Shown here: piece by piece, positions 16,295-23,673 of the stretch | Layout: the number at the start of each line of letters is the position of its first letter | Numbering within the stretch: the first letter of the stretch is position 1 | IMG/VR virus record: IMGVR_UViG_3300027782_000281 | Span: 1-29,163 of that record | Origin: a virus | Strand: one strand, 5' to 3' | DNA length: 29,163 bases | Translations under genes and position numbers: made by a program | The notes under the pieces: generated by a model | The model's database searches: none | What the model saw: only the letters and a program-made list of their open reading frames with translations | What the model was told of the DNA's origin: nothing

Positions 16295-18296
16295 AAAAAA
16301 GTTTAGTTATTATCTTGGTGAACAAAGAGCTATAGATGATATTGTAGTACAATATACATCATTAATTCCTCCTGTCCCAACTGGTACTCCAGCACCTACA
16401 AATACGCCAACACCAACCAATACTGTAACGCCAACTATTACGCCAACTAATACTGTAACGCCAACTAATACAATAACACCTACTAAGACTGCAACACCAA
16501 CTAATACACCTACTAATACTATTACATCTACTAATACATCAACGCCGACTAATACAGTTACCCCAACAAATACATCTACCTCAACTAATACTCCAACTAA
16601 TACCGCAACTCCTACTCCAACCTCAAATCCAATTTGTCCTGAACAACTTGAAATAAACATATTAACAGTTGATGATTTAGTAACTGATATTTCATATACT
16701 GGTGCTAGTGGAACTTATAATAGATTACACTCATATACTGGTGGAACAATGGTTGGTGGTTATGTAAGCAATCCTTTTAGTTTCCATGAAGGAGCAGTAC
16801 CAACTAGCGGTTATACATTTACAACATATGGTAAAGTTGATGGTTCAATATACTATCAATTAGTATTCTTTGATAGTGCATTTGGATTTGATAGATATGT
16901 GATAGTTAGAACTACAGATGATTACTTTATGAATGGTGGATTACAAACAACTGTAACTTTATTTGATTTAGAATTTTATCAATGGTTAAATGATGGTTCG
17001 TTATATTATCCAAAAAATGGATTAAATGTTGTAAGTGGTGATACATCATATCTTACATATTCATTAATTTGTCCAACAAATACTCCAACGCCTACCCCTA
17101 CTAATACAACAACACAGACACCAACCAATACTCAAACTCCTACTAATACTCAAACTCCAACTAATACGATAACACCTACTAAGACTGCAACACCAACTAA
17201 TACACCTACTAATACTATTACATCTACTAATACATCAACTCCTACTAATACTCCAACTAATACGATAACACCAACGAATACAAACACACCAACTAATACT
17301 CAAACTCCTACTAATACTACAACTCCAACTCCTACTAAAACTCTTGCACCTTCATCACAATCATATTTAGTTTATACAGGAAGTACTGTTTGTCCACCTT
17401 GTACATCAACAGGAGCATCTGTAACTGTTTATGGCCCATTATCACAAGGTTCATCATTGAATCTTGGTGAATATGTTTATGTAGATTCTGCATTAACAAT
17501 ACCAATTTCTAATAACACATATATTGTTGAATTATCCAATCTGTCAAGATGGAACTTAGTATCTGGTGGAGCGGCAGGTGAAATTACATCTTCCAGCCCT
17601 ACTGGTTGTCTTAATTGTACATTTAAACCAACAGATATCACTAGTTTAGTCGGATGGTTTGATGCTTCAACAGGTGTTACAAATTCAGGAGGTGTTACAG
17701 TATGGCAAGACTTATCAAATACTATGGGTAACTTTAATTTTAATAATGGAACTAAAGCTACTTATTATTCATCAGGATTCGGTGTTAATAATCAAGCATA
17801 TATTCATGGTATGAATAATTCAGATTATTCTACAGCATCTAATTGGCCATCAACATCAACATCTAGTGTCTTTATTGTTTTACAAAAATATCAAACATTA
17901 CCAGGAAGCTATCAAAGATATATGGAGCAAAGTGGTTATGGTACAGGATTTATATTTATAGATACAGATGGTAGTGGAACTGATGGTATTAATTTTGGAT
18001 TTTCAACTAGTTTAGCAACAACAGTAGCATTAACTAATAATGTACCATCAGTATTAAGAGCTATTTGGAATGGCTCAACAAATTTAATAAGATTAAATAC
18101 TGATACTGTAGTTAATACTGGAAGTGCACTTTCTTCACAACCATCAAATCCATTACACTTATTTAATGCCGCTAATACAAATTATGGAGCTGGTTTTGAT
18201 GTTGCTGAAATTATTATTTATAATAAAGTATTAAATTCAACAGAATTATCATCTGTAACTGGTTATATAACCACAAAATATGGTATTAGTTGTTAA
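16275..18296 (+). CDS. Long fibre-like virion protein with two Pro-Thr linkers and a LamG/ConA-like domain
   Basis: 673 aa. Order: N-terminal anchor 1-33 ([19 protein letters not shown]), Pro/Thr/Asn linker 34-118, beta domain A 120-266 ([18 protein letters not shown]), second linker 267-360, a Cys-containing beta domain about 361-450 ([24 protein letters not shown]), and a C-terminal concanavalin/LamG-like domain about 455-673 ([47 protein letters not shown]). The C-terminal domain suggests glycan binding. The anchor differs from that of the 14595 protein. The two linkers share a 71-base identical stretch. Likely a receptor-binding fibre. Confidence 0.65.
   Translation: MAQVFYRKKFSYYLGEQRAIDDIVVQYTSLIPPVPTGTPAPTNTPTPTNTVTPTITPTNTVTPTNTITPTKTATPTNTPTNTITSTNTSTPTNTVTPTNTSTSTNTPTNTATPTPTSNPICPEQLEINILTVDDLVTDISYTGASGTYNRLHSYTGGTMVGGYVSNPFSFHEGAVPTSGYTFTTYGKVDGSIYYQLVFFDSAFGFDRYVIVRTTDDYFMNGGLQTTVTLFDLEFYQWLNDGSLYYPKNGLNVVSGDTSYLTYSLICPTNTPTPTPTNTTTQTPTNTQTPTNTQTPTNTITPTKTATPTNTPTNTITSTNTSTPTNTPTNTITPTNTNTPTNTQTPTNTTTPTPTKTLAPSSQSYLVYTGSTVCPPCTSTGASVTVYGPLSQGSSLNLGEYVYVDSALTIPISNNTYIVELSNLSRWNLVSGGAAGEITSSSPTGCLNCTFKPTDITSLVGWFDASTGVTNSGGVTVWQDLSNTMGNFNFNNGTKATYYSSGFGVNNQAYIHGMNNSDYSTASNWPSTSTSSVFIVLQKYQTLPGSYQRYMEQSGYGTGFIFIDTDGSGTDGINFGFSTSLATTVALTNNVPSVLRAIWNGSTNLIRLNTDTVVNTGSALSSQPSNPLHLFNAANTNYGAGFDVAEIIIYNKVLNSTELSSVTGYITTKYGISC
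16473..16543 (+). repeat. 71-bp direct repeat, copy 1 (linker 1)
   Basis: Identical to 17169-17239, 696 bases (232 codons) downstream and in the same frame. Recombination between copies would delete domain A plus one linker's worth of sequence without a frameshift. Confidence 0.85.
17169..17239 (+). repeat. 71-bp direct repeat, copy 2 (linker 2)
   Basis: Second copy of the 71-base sequence at 16473-16543, in the second Pro-Thr linker of the same gene. Outside this block the two linkers differ. Confidence 0.85.
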
Positions 18297-18315
18297 AAAA
18301 TTAAAATAATATAAA

Positions 18316-18753
18316 ATGGTTCAAATAGAGGCTGGTACATTTAACGAAGTGGTTGCAACTTGTTCAAGGAATAAAACTTTAACAGGTAATGTAACTTATC
18401 TTTGGTCAATGACACATAAATTGACAAAGCAGAACTGGAAGTCAATTCCATTTAGAGTTCCTGCTATGGTTGATTATGCTCCATCTTATGACCTATTTAC
18501 AATGAATGTAGATTATACTTCACCTGAAGTATTTACAGCATCCACTTCAGCTAATACTGTTAATTTACACTTGGAGGCAGGTCAGTATTTTGTGAAAATT
18601 TATGAACAATGTTCTACCTCCAATCTAAACCCAATGTTGTCTTACGATGTAGTATATGAAGGAACGGCAACAGTCAACTACTCAGGTTCACCACAAAATG
18701 AAATAGTTTCATATAGCGGAGGTACTGAAGTATTTAAAGTATATAACGGATAA
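18316..18753 (+). CDS. Small structural protein of Bacteroidota phage type, function unknown
   Basis: 145 aa. Beta-rich with TYLWSMTHKLTKQNW, IPFRVPAMVDYAPSYDLFTMNV, HLEAGQYFVKIYEQCSTSNLNP and a closing strand set. The 'LxxGxYxxxIYEQxSxxNLxP' line is one I associate with small proteins found beside fibre genes in Bacteroidota phages. Probably a virion component. The stop overlaps the portal start (TAATG-type junction, one base shared). Confidence 0.6.
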   Translation: MVQIEAGTFNEVVATCSRNKTLTGNVTYLWSMTHKLTKQNWKSIPFRVPAMVDYAPSYDLFTMNVDYTSPEVFTASTSANTVNLHLEAGQYFVKIYEQCSTSNLNPMLSYDVVYEGTATVNYSGSPQNEIVSYSGGTEVFKVYNG

Positions 18754-19823
18754 TGATTAAAATAGAAAATCTAAAGTTTAATAAGGCAACCCTATCTTCG
18801 TTTAGTGAGGTTATCAATAAAAATGTGCCCTTCATTAGTTGGGGTATGGACAATCAATTCGTTAATGAATTATACCTTTTAAATGACGCCAGTCCAATCC
18901 AAAACGCATGTGTTAGGAGTAAGGTAGATAACTCAGTTGGAATGGGTTATATCAACGATTATAAGGTTAATACAAAAGAAAATCTTAATGATATTGCCAA
19001 GAAAATCTATTATGAATTTATTACCACTGGTAATGTATTTTTAGAGGTTGTTTGGAAACAAGACAGAAGCCAAGGATTAGCAGGTATGTATCTAATCCCA
19101 TCAAGATATATGAGATTACACAAACCTGAAGAAATGGGTGGTGATGTAACAAAATATCTTTATTGTAGAGATTGGTTAAATTGGAGAAAATCTGGTATGG
19201 TTGAGTTCAGTGAATTTAACCCAATGAACTTTACGGACAGACAAATTGTCCACATTAAGAATTTCCAAAGTGGATATGATTACTATGGAGTACCTGATTG
19301 GTTATCTGTAATCAACGATGTTAGGTTAAACCACGAGATTACTGTGTATAACTTAAGCCACATTCAAAATGGATTAAATCCAAGTTTATGGGTACATTTT
19401 AATGTTCCTGCTCCTGATTCACAAAACGAACAGAATCAAATCCTTCAAGGAATTGAGAGTCGTTATGCTGGTGCAGAAAATAGTGGACGTGTCATTGTGT
19501 CATATGGAGAATCAGAACAAAAGCCAGAAATAACCCAAATTGCTTCAACAGTAGAAACTGGTTATTTTTCAGGTATATTTGAGTTGGTTCAAAAACAAAT
19601 AATGTCAGGTCATAAAATTATTGATGGTTCATTAATTGGTTTACCAAATCCTGGTGGATTTACTTCATCAGCAGAACAATTGGAAACAGCCTATAAGTTG
19701 TTTATGTCAACATCAATTAGACCATTACAGAACTTCATCAATCGTGAGTTGACCCCAATCGTTCAACTTATTTATCCTGATGAAACGATAAGTTTAGTTA
19801 TAGAACAAAACCAAATATTATAA
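18753..19823 (+). CDS. Portal protein
   Basis: 356 aa. Motifs: VPFISWGMDNQFVNELY, SPIQNACVRSKVDNSVGMGY, FITTGNVFLEVVW, LIPSRYMRLHKPEEMGG, IVHIKNFQSGYDYYGVPDW, then a long helix with HIQNGLNPSLWVHFN and a C-terminal GGFTSSAEQLETAYKLFMSTSIRPLQNFINREL. This order (wing, clip, stem, crown helix) fits HK97-type portal proteins in a short Bacteroidota version. It forms the dodecameric DNA channel. The gene overlaps the connector gene by one base. It is far from the terminase genes, which is not the usual order. Confidence 0.85.
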   Translation: MIKIENLKFNKATLSSFSEVINKNVPFISWGMDNQFVNELYLLNDASPIQNACVRSKVDNSVGMGYINDYKVNTKENLNDIAKKIYYEFITTGNVFLEVVWKQDRSQGLAGMYLIPSRYMRLHKPEEMGGDVTKYLYCRDWLNWRKSGMVEFSEFNPMNFTDRQIVHIKNFQSGYDYYGVPDWLSVINDVRLNHEITVYNLSHIQNGLNPSLWVHFNVPAPDSQNEQNQILQGIESRYAGAENSGRVIVSYGESEQKPEITQIASTVETGYFSGIFELVQKQIMSGHKIIDGSLIGLPNPGGFTSSAEQLETAYKLFMSTSIRPLQNFINRELTPIVQLIYPDETISLVIEQNQIL

Positions 19824-20470
19824 TGAATAAGGTATTATTAATCTCAGAAGATTTACTTAAGACAAATACACCAATATCAGAGAACGTTCAATCTGATGAA
19901 CTACGCTTTGGTATAATCCAAGCCCAAGCAATATTCCTTCAAGAATCATTGGGAACAAATCTGTTTGAAGAAATGTTAAACCTGGTTGATACTAATGCCA
20001 TTTTAAGTCCTTCAAATGCTGTGTATAAGAATCTATTAGACACTTATATTCAACCGATGTTGATTACATACGCATATTACCTTGTAATTGATAATTTCTA
20101 CGTTAAATTCGTTTCTGTTGGGTTAACACAAAACAGAAGTGAGCAGGGTGATAAGATTGACCATAGAACATTCCAATATCTTAAGTCAAACGCAAAACAA
20201 CAAGCTGAGTTTAATGATAATCTATTAAGAAGACATTTGATATTCCGTAGTGGATTATATCCTGAGTATAATTCTGGAAACTTAAATGATGGTCAATTAC
20301 CTCCAATACCAGCAACACCATTTCAATCACCACTTACTATTCCAACATCAGCCTTTGCTTGGAGTTCAAAATGGAGAGCATCAGGTGGAAATGGTTGTTT
20401 TAATGCGATGGGTCCTTTATGTGCTGGTAGTCCTTTCCCAACTTGGTATGGTCATACCACAAACTCTTAA
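19823..20470 (+). CDS. Head-tail connector/adaptor-like protein
   Basis: 215 aa. Helical N-terminal region (ISEDLLKTNTPISENVQSDEL, IIQAQAIFLQESLGTNLFEEM, a kinked helix, LITYAYYLVIDNFYVKF) fits adaptor proteins that dock under the portal in Bacteroidota phages. A C-terminal loop-rich stretch (FAWSSKWRASGGNGCFNAMG) is extra. Position right after the portal supports the role. The stop overlaps the end of the convergent gene on the other strand by four bases, and I see no terminator between them. Confidence 0.6.
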   Translation: MNKVLLISEDLLKTNTPISENVQSDELRFGIIQAQAIFLQESLGTNLFEEMLNLVDTNAILSPSNAVYKNLLDTYIQPMLITYAYYLVIDNFYVKFVSVGLTQNRSEQGDKIDHRTFQYLKSNAKQQAEFNDNLLRRHLIFRSGLYPEYNSGNLNDGQLPPIPATPFQSPLTIPTSAFAWSSKWRASGGNGCFNAMGPLCAGSPFPTWYGHTTNS

Positions 20471-20757
20471 ATAAGATTATGTCTTATTAAGAATTGTTCG
20501 TGAACAGATAACTCTGATTCAAGTTCGTATCCAATATTTTTTAACAAACAATCTGCAGATAGTTTTTCTTGAAGAATAACATTCTCCCTAATTAATTTAT
20601 AGTCAACAACATTATCAGTTGAGTTCCTTGAATTTAAGTTTCTAATGTATATCTTAATACATTCTCTACATCGGTGGTCATAACCGTCATAGTTACTTGT
20701 TCGTTTGTTAAATTCGGTTATTTGTTTTTCAATTTGGCATCCTAAACATTTTTTCAT
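20467..20757 (-). CDS. Small zinc-binding protein (Cys4), paralogue of the 21508 gene
   Basis: About 96 aa from the ATG at 20757 (MKKCLGCQIEKQITEFNK). C4, C7, C30 and C33 form a CxxC...CxxC zinc site of the type 'CxxCGxxKxxxEFxxxxxxxDGxxxxCxxC'. The C-terminus holds LLKNIGYELESELSVHEQFLIRHNL, matching the end of the 21508-21825 product. A longer start at 20775 would place the start codon inside a terminator-like hairpin loop, so I prefer 20757. Such small zinc proteins occur as nuclease accessories or transcription factors; function here is not known. Confidence 0.6.
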   Translation of the reverse strand: MKKCLGCQIEKQITEFNKRTSNYDGYDHRCRECIKIYIRNLNSRNSTDNVVDYKLIRENVILQEKLSADCLLKNIGYELESELSVHEQFLIRHNLI

Positions 20758-20788
20758 AAAAAAGGGTCTACTCATAAATAGTAGACCC
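20758..20788 (-). terminator. Intrinsic terminator upstream of the leftward zinc protein gene
   Basis: On the minus strand GGGTCTACT (20780-20788) and AGTAGACCC (20764-20772) pair perfectly in nine bases with a seven-base loop (20773-20779), followed by TTTTTT (20758-20763). It ends transcripts of the gene at 20809-21093. The downstream ATG at 20757 begins immediately after the T run. Confidence 0.75.
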
Positions 20789-20808
20789 CGAAACTATAGA
20801 TAACAACA

Positions 20809-21093
20809 TTATTTTGTTGGAGGAACAAACTTAACTGACTCTAAATCCTTCTTGTTAAGGTGTGATTCTAACGCCTCAAAGAAATTGGTATCACCATTTT
20901 CAATCATATTAAGGAATCTTATATACAACGTCTTCAAGTCAGTTGGGGAATACTTGATGTTGTTGTTTGCGAAGAATGATTGTGCTGCGTTTAAAGCTGT
21001 TTGTCTTCTAATCATAGGAGCCTCGTACTCCTTCCACAATTGGGTTCTATCAAATCCAAGTTGGCAATCGTCATAATTTTTTTTCTGTATCAT
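20809..21093 (-). CDS. Small hypothetical protein
   Basis: 94 aa, mostly helical: WKEYEAPMIRRQTALNAAQSF, NNNIKYSPTDLKTLYIRFLNM, then an acidic segment and a basic C-terminal tail. Not recognised. It has its own promoter (21118-21149) and its own terminator (20758-20788), so it is probably expressed early and alone. ATG at 21093 follows a leader of about 17 bases. Confidence 0.65.
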   Translation of the reverse strand: MIQKKNYDDCQLGFDRTQLWKEYEAPMIRRQTALNAAQSFFANNNIKYSPTDLKTLYIRFLNMIENGDTNFFEALESHLNKKDLESVKFVPPTK

Positions 21094-21117
21094 ATTATTT
21101 ATCTTTTTTTCTTTCTA

Positions 21118-21149
21118 CAAATTTAATCAATTATTCTGATACTACCAAA
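21118..21149 (-). promoter_or_regulatory. Bacteroidota promoter for the 20809-21093 gene
   Basis: Minus strand TTTG (21146-21149), 20-base spacer, TAAATTTG (21118-21125), an exact fit to TTTG-N19/20-TAnnTTTG. The -7 box overlaps the stop codon of the upstream leftward gene. The predicted start lies about 17 bases before the ATG. Confidence 0.7.
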
Positions 21150-21338
21150 TCTTTTTCCGTATTTTTTATTGTATTGTTGAATAAGATTGTTTGTTTCATT
21201 TACAATCATCTCATAGGTATAACCATATCGGTTAGTCCAACGCTCAATAACAACAAGATTGTTAGTTTTAAATTGTTGGATTACACAAAACATATTGCTA
21301 ATCTCATTTGATAATATTTTTTTATTGTTGATTTTCAT
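21123..21338 (-). CDS. Small hypothetical protein
   Basis: 71 aa, basic. Sequence: a basic N-terminal turn, a hydrophobic strand pair (FCVIQQFKTNNLVVIERW), a Tyr-rich turn and a C-terminal segment QYNKKYGKRFGSIRIID. Not recognised; it may be a small regulator or inhibitor. The ATG is only four bases after a consensus -7 box, so the transcript is probably leaderless or nearly so. Confidence 0.6.
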   Translation of the reverse strand: MKINNKKILSNEISNMFCVIQQFKTNNLVVIERWTNRYGYTYEMIVNETNNLIQQYNKKYGKRFGSIRIID

Positions 21339-21342
21339 ACCA

Positions 21343-21373
21343 CAAAGATACTGATTATTTTGATACTGCCAAA
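21343..21373 (-). promoter_or_regulatory. Bacteroidota promoter giving a near-leaderless mRNA
   Basis: Minus strand TTTG (21370-21373), spacer 19 (21351-21369), TATCTTTG (21343-21350), exact fit to the consensus. The ATG of the 21123-21338 gene begins at 21338, four bases after the box. Confidence 0.7.
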
Positions 21374-21385
21374 ATTATTTTAAAA

Positions 21386-21444
21386 TAAAAATCCCCCTCC
21401 TAAAAAAAATAAATGAGACAGAATATAGAAAGACTGGAGGGGGA
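21386..21444 (-). terminator. Hairpin terminator with a long loop, leftward
   Basis: TCCCCCTCC and GGAGGGGGA (minus strand, arms at 21436-21444 and 21392-21400) pair in nine bases with a 35-base loop, followed by TTTTTATTTT. It lies between the 21508 and 21123 genes. The long loop is unusual. Possible ending of the 21508 transcript, or the end of a short separate RNA. Confidence 0.55.
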
Positions 21445-21507
21445 CTAAGGAAACAACATGACTATTGTCATTTATAAATATAGTAATAATTCTTCAATGA
21501 AAAAAGA

Positions 21508-21825
21508 TTACAGGTTATGTTTTTTATTAAATTGAATATGAATTGGGATGTCAGTTTCAAAATTGTATCCTAACATCATTAGGAGCTCCTTGGCGTGTTT
21601 AAAATCATTTTCGGTAAGTGGGTTAAGCTTTAGATAGTTCGTTGAACTGTCGTCATCTTTTTCGTGTTTATTGAAGTGTATCTTACATCTACTATCCTTA
21701 CCAAACGGACTATTCTTTTTATTGTAAAATTCTGTTTCAGGTCTGTGTTTACCACACGAGCGACAGAACAAATGCCATTGTCCATCTTCTCCCATATATC
21801 TTCTTGTGATTGTTTGCTCATTCAT
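21508..21825 (-). CDS. Small zinc-binding protein (Cys3His), paralogue of the 20467 gene
   Basis: 105 aa. C21, C24, C47 and H50 form a likely zinc site in LFCRSCGKHRPETEFYNKK and SRCKIHFNKH. C-terminus LLMMLGYNFETDIPIHIQFNKKHNL aligns with the end of the other leftward zinc protein. Both probably descend from one gene. The leader upstream is short and A/T-rich with a weak TATTTA-type box. Function unknown; related small zinc proteins accompany endonucleases. Confidence 0.6.
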   Translation of the reverse strand: MNEQTITRRYMGEDGQWHLFCRSCGKHRPETEFYNKKNSPFGKDSRCKIHFNKHEKDDDSSTNYLKLNPLTENDFKHAKELLMMLGYNFETDIPIHIQFNKKHNL

Positions 21826-21874
21826 ATCTATAAATATGAGAAAAATGAAAATAAATTAAAATAATTGAAAATAA

Positions 21875-21905
21875 TTTGGTATATTCGTAGATTATATTAT
21901 ATTTA
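21875..21905 (+). promoter_or_regulatory. Bacteroidota-type promoter for the early operon
   Basis: TTTG (21875-21878), spacer 19, TATATTTA (21898-21905), one base off TAnnTTTG. It precedes the ATG at 21927 by about 21 bases and should drive the block from 21927 to about 23637. The opposite-strand gene starts at 21825, so this gap holds divergent promoters. Confidence 0.65.
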
Positions 21906-21926
21906 TTAGAAACAACAGGACACAAT

Positions 21927-22070
21927 ATGAAAGAAAAAGAAAAACCAAAACAAGTAATTACTGAGAAAGGTAAGACCACCAAAGATTATATGGTATTGAA
22001 AGAACAAGAGTACTATAGTCAAAAGTCATTAGAAAAACAAATAAACAGATTTTACAAAATTAAAGATTAA
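21927..22070 (+). CDS. Small hypothetical protein, first gene of the early operon
   Basis: 47 aa, very rich in Lys and Gln (MKEKEKPKQVITEKGKTTKD) with a short helix near the end. It is short and of low complexity, so coding is inferred from its frame, position right after the promoter and the two-base gap to the next gene. Not recognised. Confidence 0.5.
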   Translation: MKEKEKPKQVITEKGKTTKDYMVLKEQEYYSQKSLEKQINRFYKIKD

Positions 22071-22072
22071 TC

Positions 22073-22255
22073 ATGGGAAGACAAAAATTAACGGAGACAA
22101 AAGTCCGCAGAATCAAGAAACTATTACTTGAAGGAGAATTAACAAAGACAGCAATTGGTGAGATGTATGGTGTAAGTAGGAGCCAAGTATGCAAGATAAA
22201 TAAAGGAATTACAGAACCAGACCACAAAAATGCTCGTTGGAGTGATATAAACTAA
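22073..22255 (+). CDS. Helix-turn-helix DNA-binding protein
   Basis: 60 aa. A resolvase/Hin-type helix-turn-helix covers residues about 8-45 (VRRIKKLLLEGELTKTAIGEM, then YGVSRSQVCKINKG). The second helix 'VSRSQVCKI' is the recognition helix. It is the second gene of the early operon, upstream of the replication gene, and likely regulates transcription or aids replication. It is too short to be a recombinase. Start chosen at the ATG after TAATC. Confidence 0.65.
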   Translation: MGRQKLTETKVRRIKKLLLEGELTKTAIGEMYGVSRSQVCKINKGITEPDHKNARWSDIN

Positions 22256-22256
22256 T

Positions 22257-23078
22257 ATGGCAAAGAGATTTACAGACACAGAAAAATGGAAAGATGATTG
22301 GTATCTTTCATTGAATAATGATTATAGACAAATATGGTTATGGTTACTTGATAACTGTAATCACGCTGGTTTATGTAAGAGGTCTTTGACCTTATTGAAT
22401 ATTATGAATAATACCAAAATCACTGAAGATGATTTACTTGAAGTATTTCAAAACAGAATAATGGTTTATCAAGATTACTGGTTTATTCCAAAATTTATAT
22501 TCTTTCAATACGGTAATGATTTTTTAACATCCAATTCAAATGCTGTTGTATCGGCAATTAAATCTATGATACAATATGGAATTATTACTGAAACAGAGGA
22601 TAGAGTACTAAAATTTAATATAGAGTTACCCAACTATTACCAAACCCTTAAACAACCCTTCAGTAAGGGTCAAAGACCCCTTATGGATAAGGATAAGGAT
22701 AAAGATAAAGATAGGGATAAAGATAGGGATAAGGCTGGGGATGAATCAGAGTTCAATAAATTTCAATCATATTTCCCTCAAGGAAAAAATAATGTAACAC
22801 ACAATGAGATTGCTGTTTGGGACTCATTAGGGACTCATGAGAGACAAATCTGTCTTCAACTGACACCATTGTATATAAAACATCATTTGAACAAGGGAAA
22901 CGAGAAATATATTAAAAATATAAAGAACTTTTTAACTGAAGGTTTTTGGAATGACTTATTTCAATTCCAAAGTAGATACTTGGGTAAAAAAGTTAAAATA
23001 AAAGAAGACTTACAAACTAAACCAGCATCACTCAATTTGACTGTTGATGAACAAATGTCTATGATTGATGAACTATAA
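22257..23078 (+). CDS. Replication initiator-like protein with internal hexamer repeat
   Basis: 273 aa. The N-terminal domain (KWKDDWYLSLNNDYRQIWLWLLDNCNHAGL, about 10-40) resembles the phage replication organiser start that I know from Bacteroidota phages, followed by a winged-helix-like segment to about 125. A KDKDKDKDRDKDRDK linker at about 144-160 is followed by a DnaD-like or helix-rich C-terminal region with WNDLFQFQSRYLGKK. Lambda O-like arrangement: binding domain, linker, partner domain. No helicase or polymerase is present, so the host replisome is probably recruited here. Confidence 0.6.
   Translation: MAKRFTDTEKWKDDWYLSLNNDYRQIWLWLLDNCNHAGLCKRSLTLLNIMNNTKITEDDLLEVFQNRIMVYQDYWFIPKFIFFQYGNDFLTSNSNAVVSAIKSMIQYGIITETEDRVLKFNIELPNYYQTLKQPFSKGQRPLMDKDKDKDKDRDKDRDKAGDESEFNKFQSYFPQGKNNVTHNEIAVWDSLGTHERQICLQLTPLYIKHHLNKGNEKYIKNIKNFLTEGFWNDLFQFQSRYLGKKVKIKEDLQTKPASLNLTVDEQMSMIDEL
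22655..22679 (+). repeat. Overlapping small inverted repeats beside the hexamer array
   Basis: ACCCTT/AAGGGT (22655-22660 and 22665-22670, four-base loop) and GGGTC/GACCC (22667-22671 and 22675-22679, three-base loop) overlap, so only one hairpin can form at a time. Both lie just before the hexamer repeats. Confidence 0.6.
22686..22733 (+). repeat. Eight tandem hexamers (GATAAG/GATAAA/GATAGG), possible origin iterons
   Basis: Eight perfect-length six-base units run from 22686 to 22733 inside the initiator-like gene and encode the Asp-Lys linker. Variants are third-base or purine swaps. Phage initiator genes such as lambda O hold their origin in a similar place, so this is a candidate replication origin. 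Confidence 0.6.
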
Positions 23079-23088
23079 AAAAAAAGAT

Positions 23089-23637
23089 ATGAATATGTTT
23101 TACGAAGAAGAAATTGAATCACTAACAGAATTGGAAAGATATATGCTATCCAAATCTAACACTAAATTGGAGAAATGGGAGATGTATAAAGACTTCCTTG
23201 AAAAATCGTTTGTAGATGAAGAAATGATGGAAACCTTATCCAAGTATGATTCGGCTGATATTACTACAGCGTGGGTTGGATTACATAGCAAATACTTCAA
23301 TAAAATTAAACATCCAAAAACTATTAAGAGAATATATGACTATGAGTTTGTTCAGTATAACAAATATAACTTAGTTCAATTAACAAAGGACGATGAAGTA
23401 ATTGTTATGACCAATAAAGTTGCTATTAAGTTTAGTAAGACAGCTTGGTCAAAATTCAACAAACATTTTAATGTTGATGATATTTCAAGAGTAAGATTAT
23501 ATCAAATGTTTTATTCACATAAAAGAGAGGATGATTCGTTTATGGGTATACTAAAAGATGAAGGAGTATTTTACACTCCTTTAGAAACAATGGAGCCAAT
23601 TAAATGGTTAGAAAAATACCCTGAAATTTGTATATAA
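23089..23637 (+). CDS. Hypothetical early protein
   Basis: About 182 aa from the ATG at 23089 (MNMFYEEEIESLTELERYML). An alternative ATG is at 23068, overlapping the previous gene; I prefer 23089 because it follows a run of nine A, a leader type seen before the capsid gene. Helical N-terminal part with SKYDSADITTAWVGLHSKYF, then a beta-rich part (KYNLVQLTKDDEVIVMTNKVAIKF). Not recognised. Adjacent to the replication gene, so replication or host takeover is possible. Confidence 0.55.
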   Translation: MNMFYEEEIESLTELERYMLSKSNTKLEKWEMYKDFLEKSFVDEEMMETLSKYDSADITTAWVGLHSKYFNKIKHPKTIKRIYDYEFVQYNKYNLVQLTKDDEVIVMTNKVAIKFSKTAWSKFNKHFNVDDISRVRLYQMFYSHKREDDSFMGILKDEGVFYTPLETMEPIKWLEKYPEICI

Positions 23638-23638
23638 C

Positions 23639-23669
23639 TTGACATCAATATTTTCAATTAGTATATTTA
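23639..23669 (+). promoter_or_regulatory. Strong promoter upstream of a gene-poor segment
   Basis: TTG at 23639-23641 with TATATTTA at 23662-23669 fits the Bacteroidota pattern with spacer 20. It also reads as TTGACA-N17-TATATT, an almost ideal sigma-70-type promoter. Its sequence TCAATTAGTATATTTAT (23654-23670) recurs with one change at 23753-23769. Confidence 0.65.
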
Positions 23670-23673
23670 TAAC

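Noticed and set aside
16310-16660. Minus-strand 116-codon frame rich in Val-Gly
   Set aside because: It is the complement of the Pro-Thr linker of the 16275 gene; the repeat composition alone keeps the frame open.
20852-21076. Plus-strand frame of 74 codons
   Set aside because: Lies opposite the 20809-21093 gene, which has its own promoter and terminator; the plus frame has no initiation signal.
22073-22255. Lysogeny repressor
   Set aside because: Has a helix-turn-helix, but no integrase, no operator sites and no divergent Cro-like partner were seen, so a lysogenic switch is not supported.
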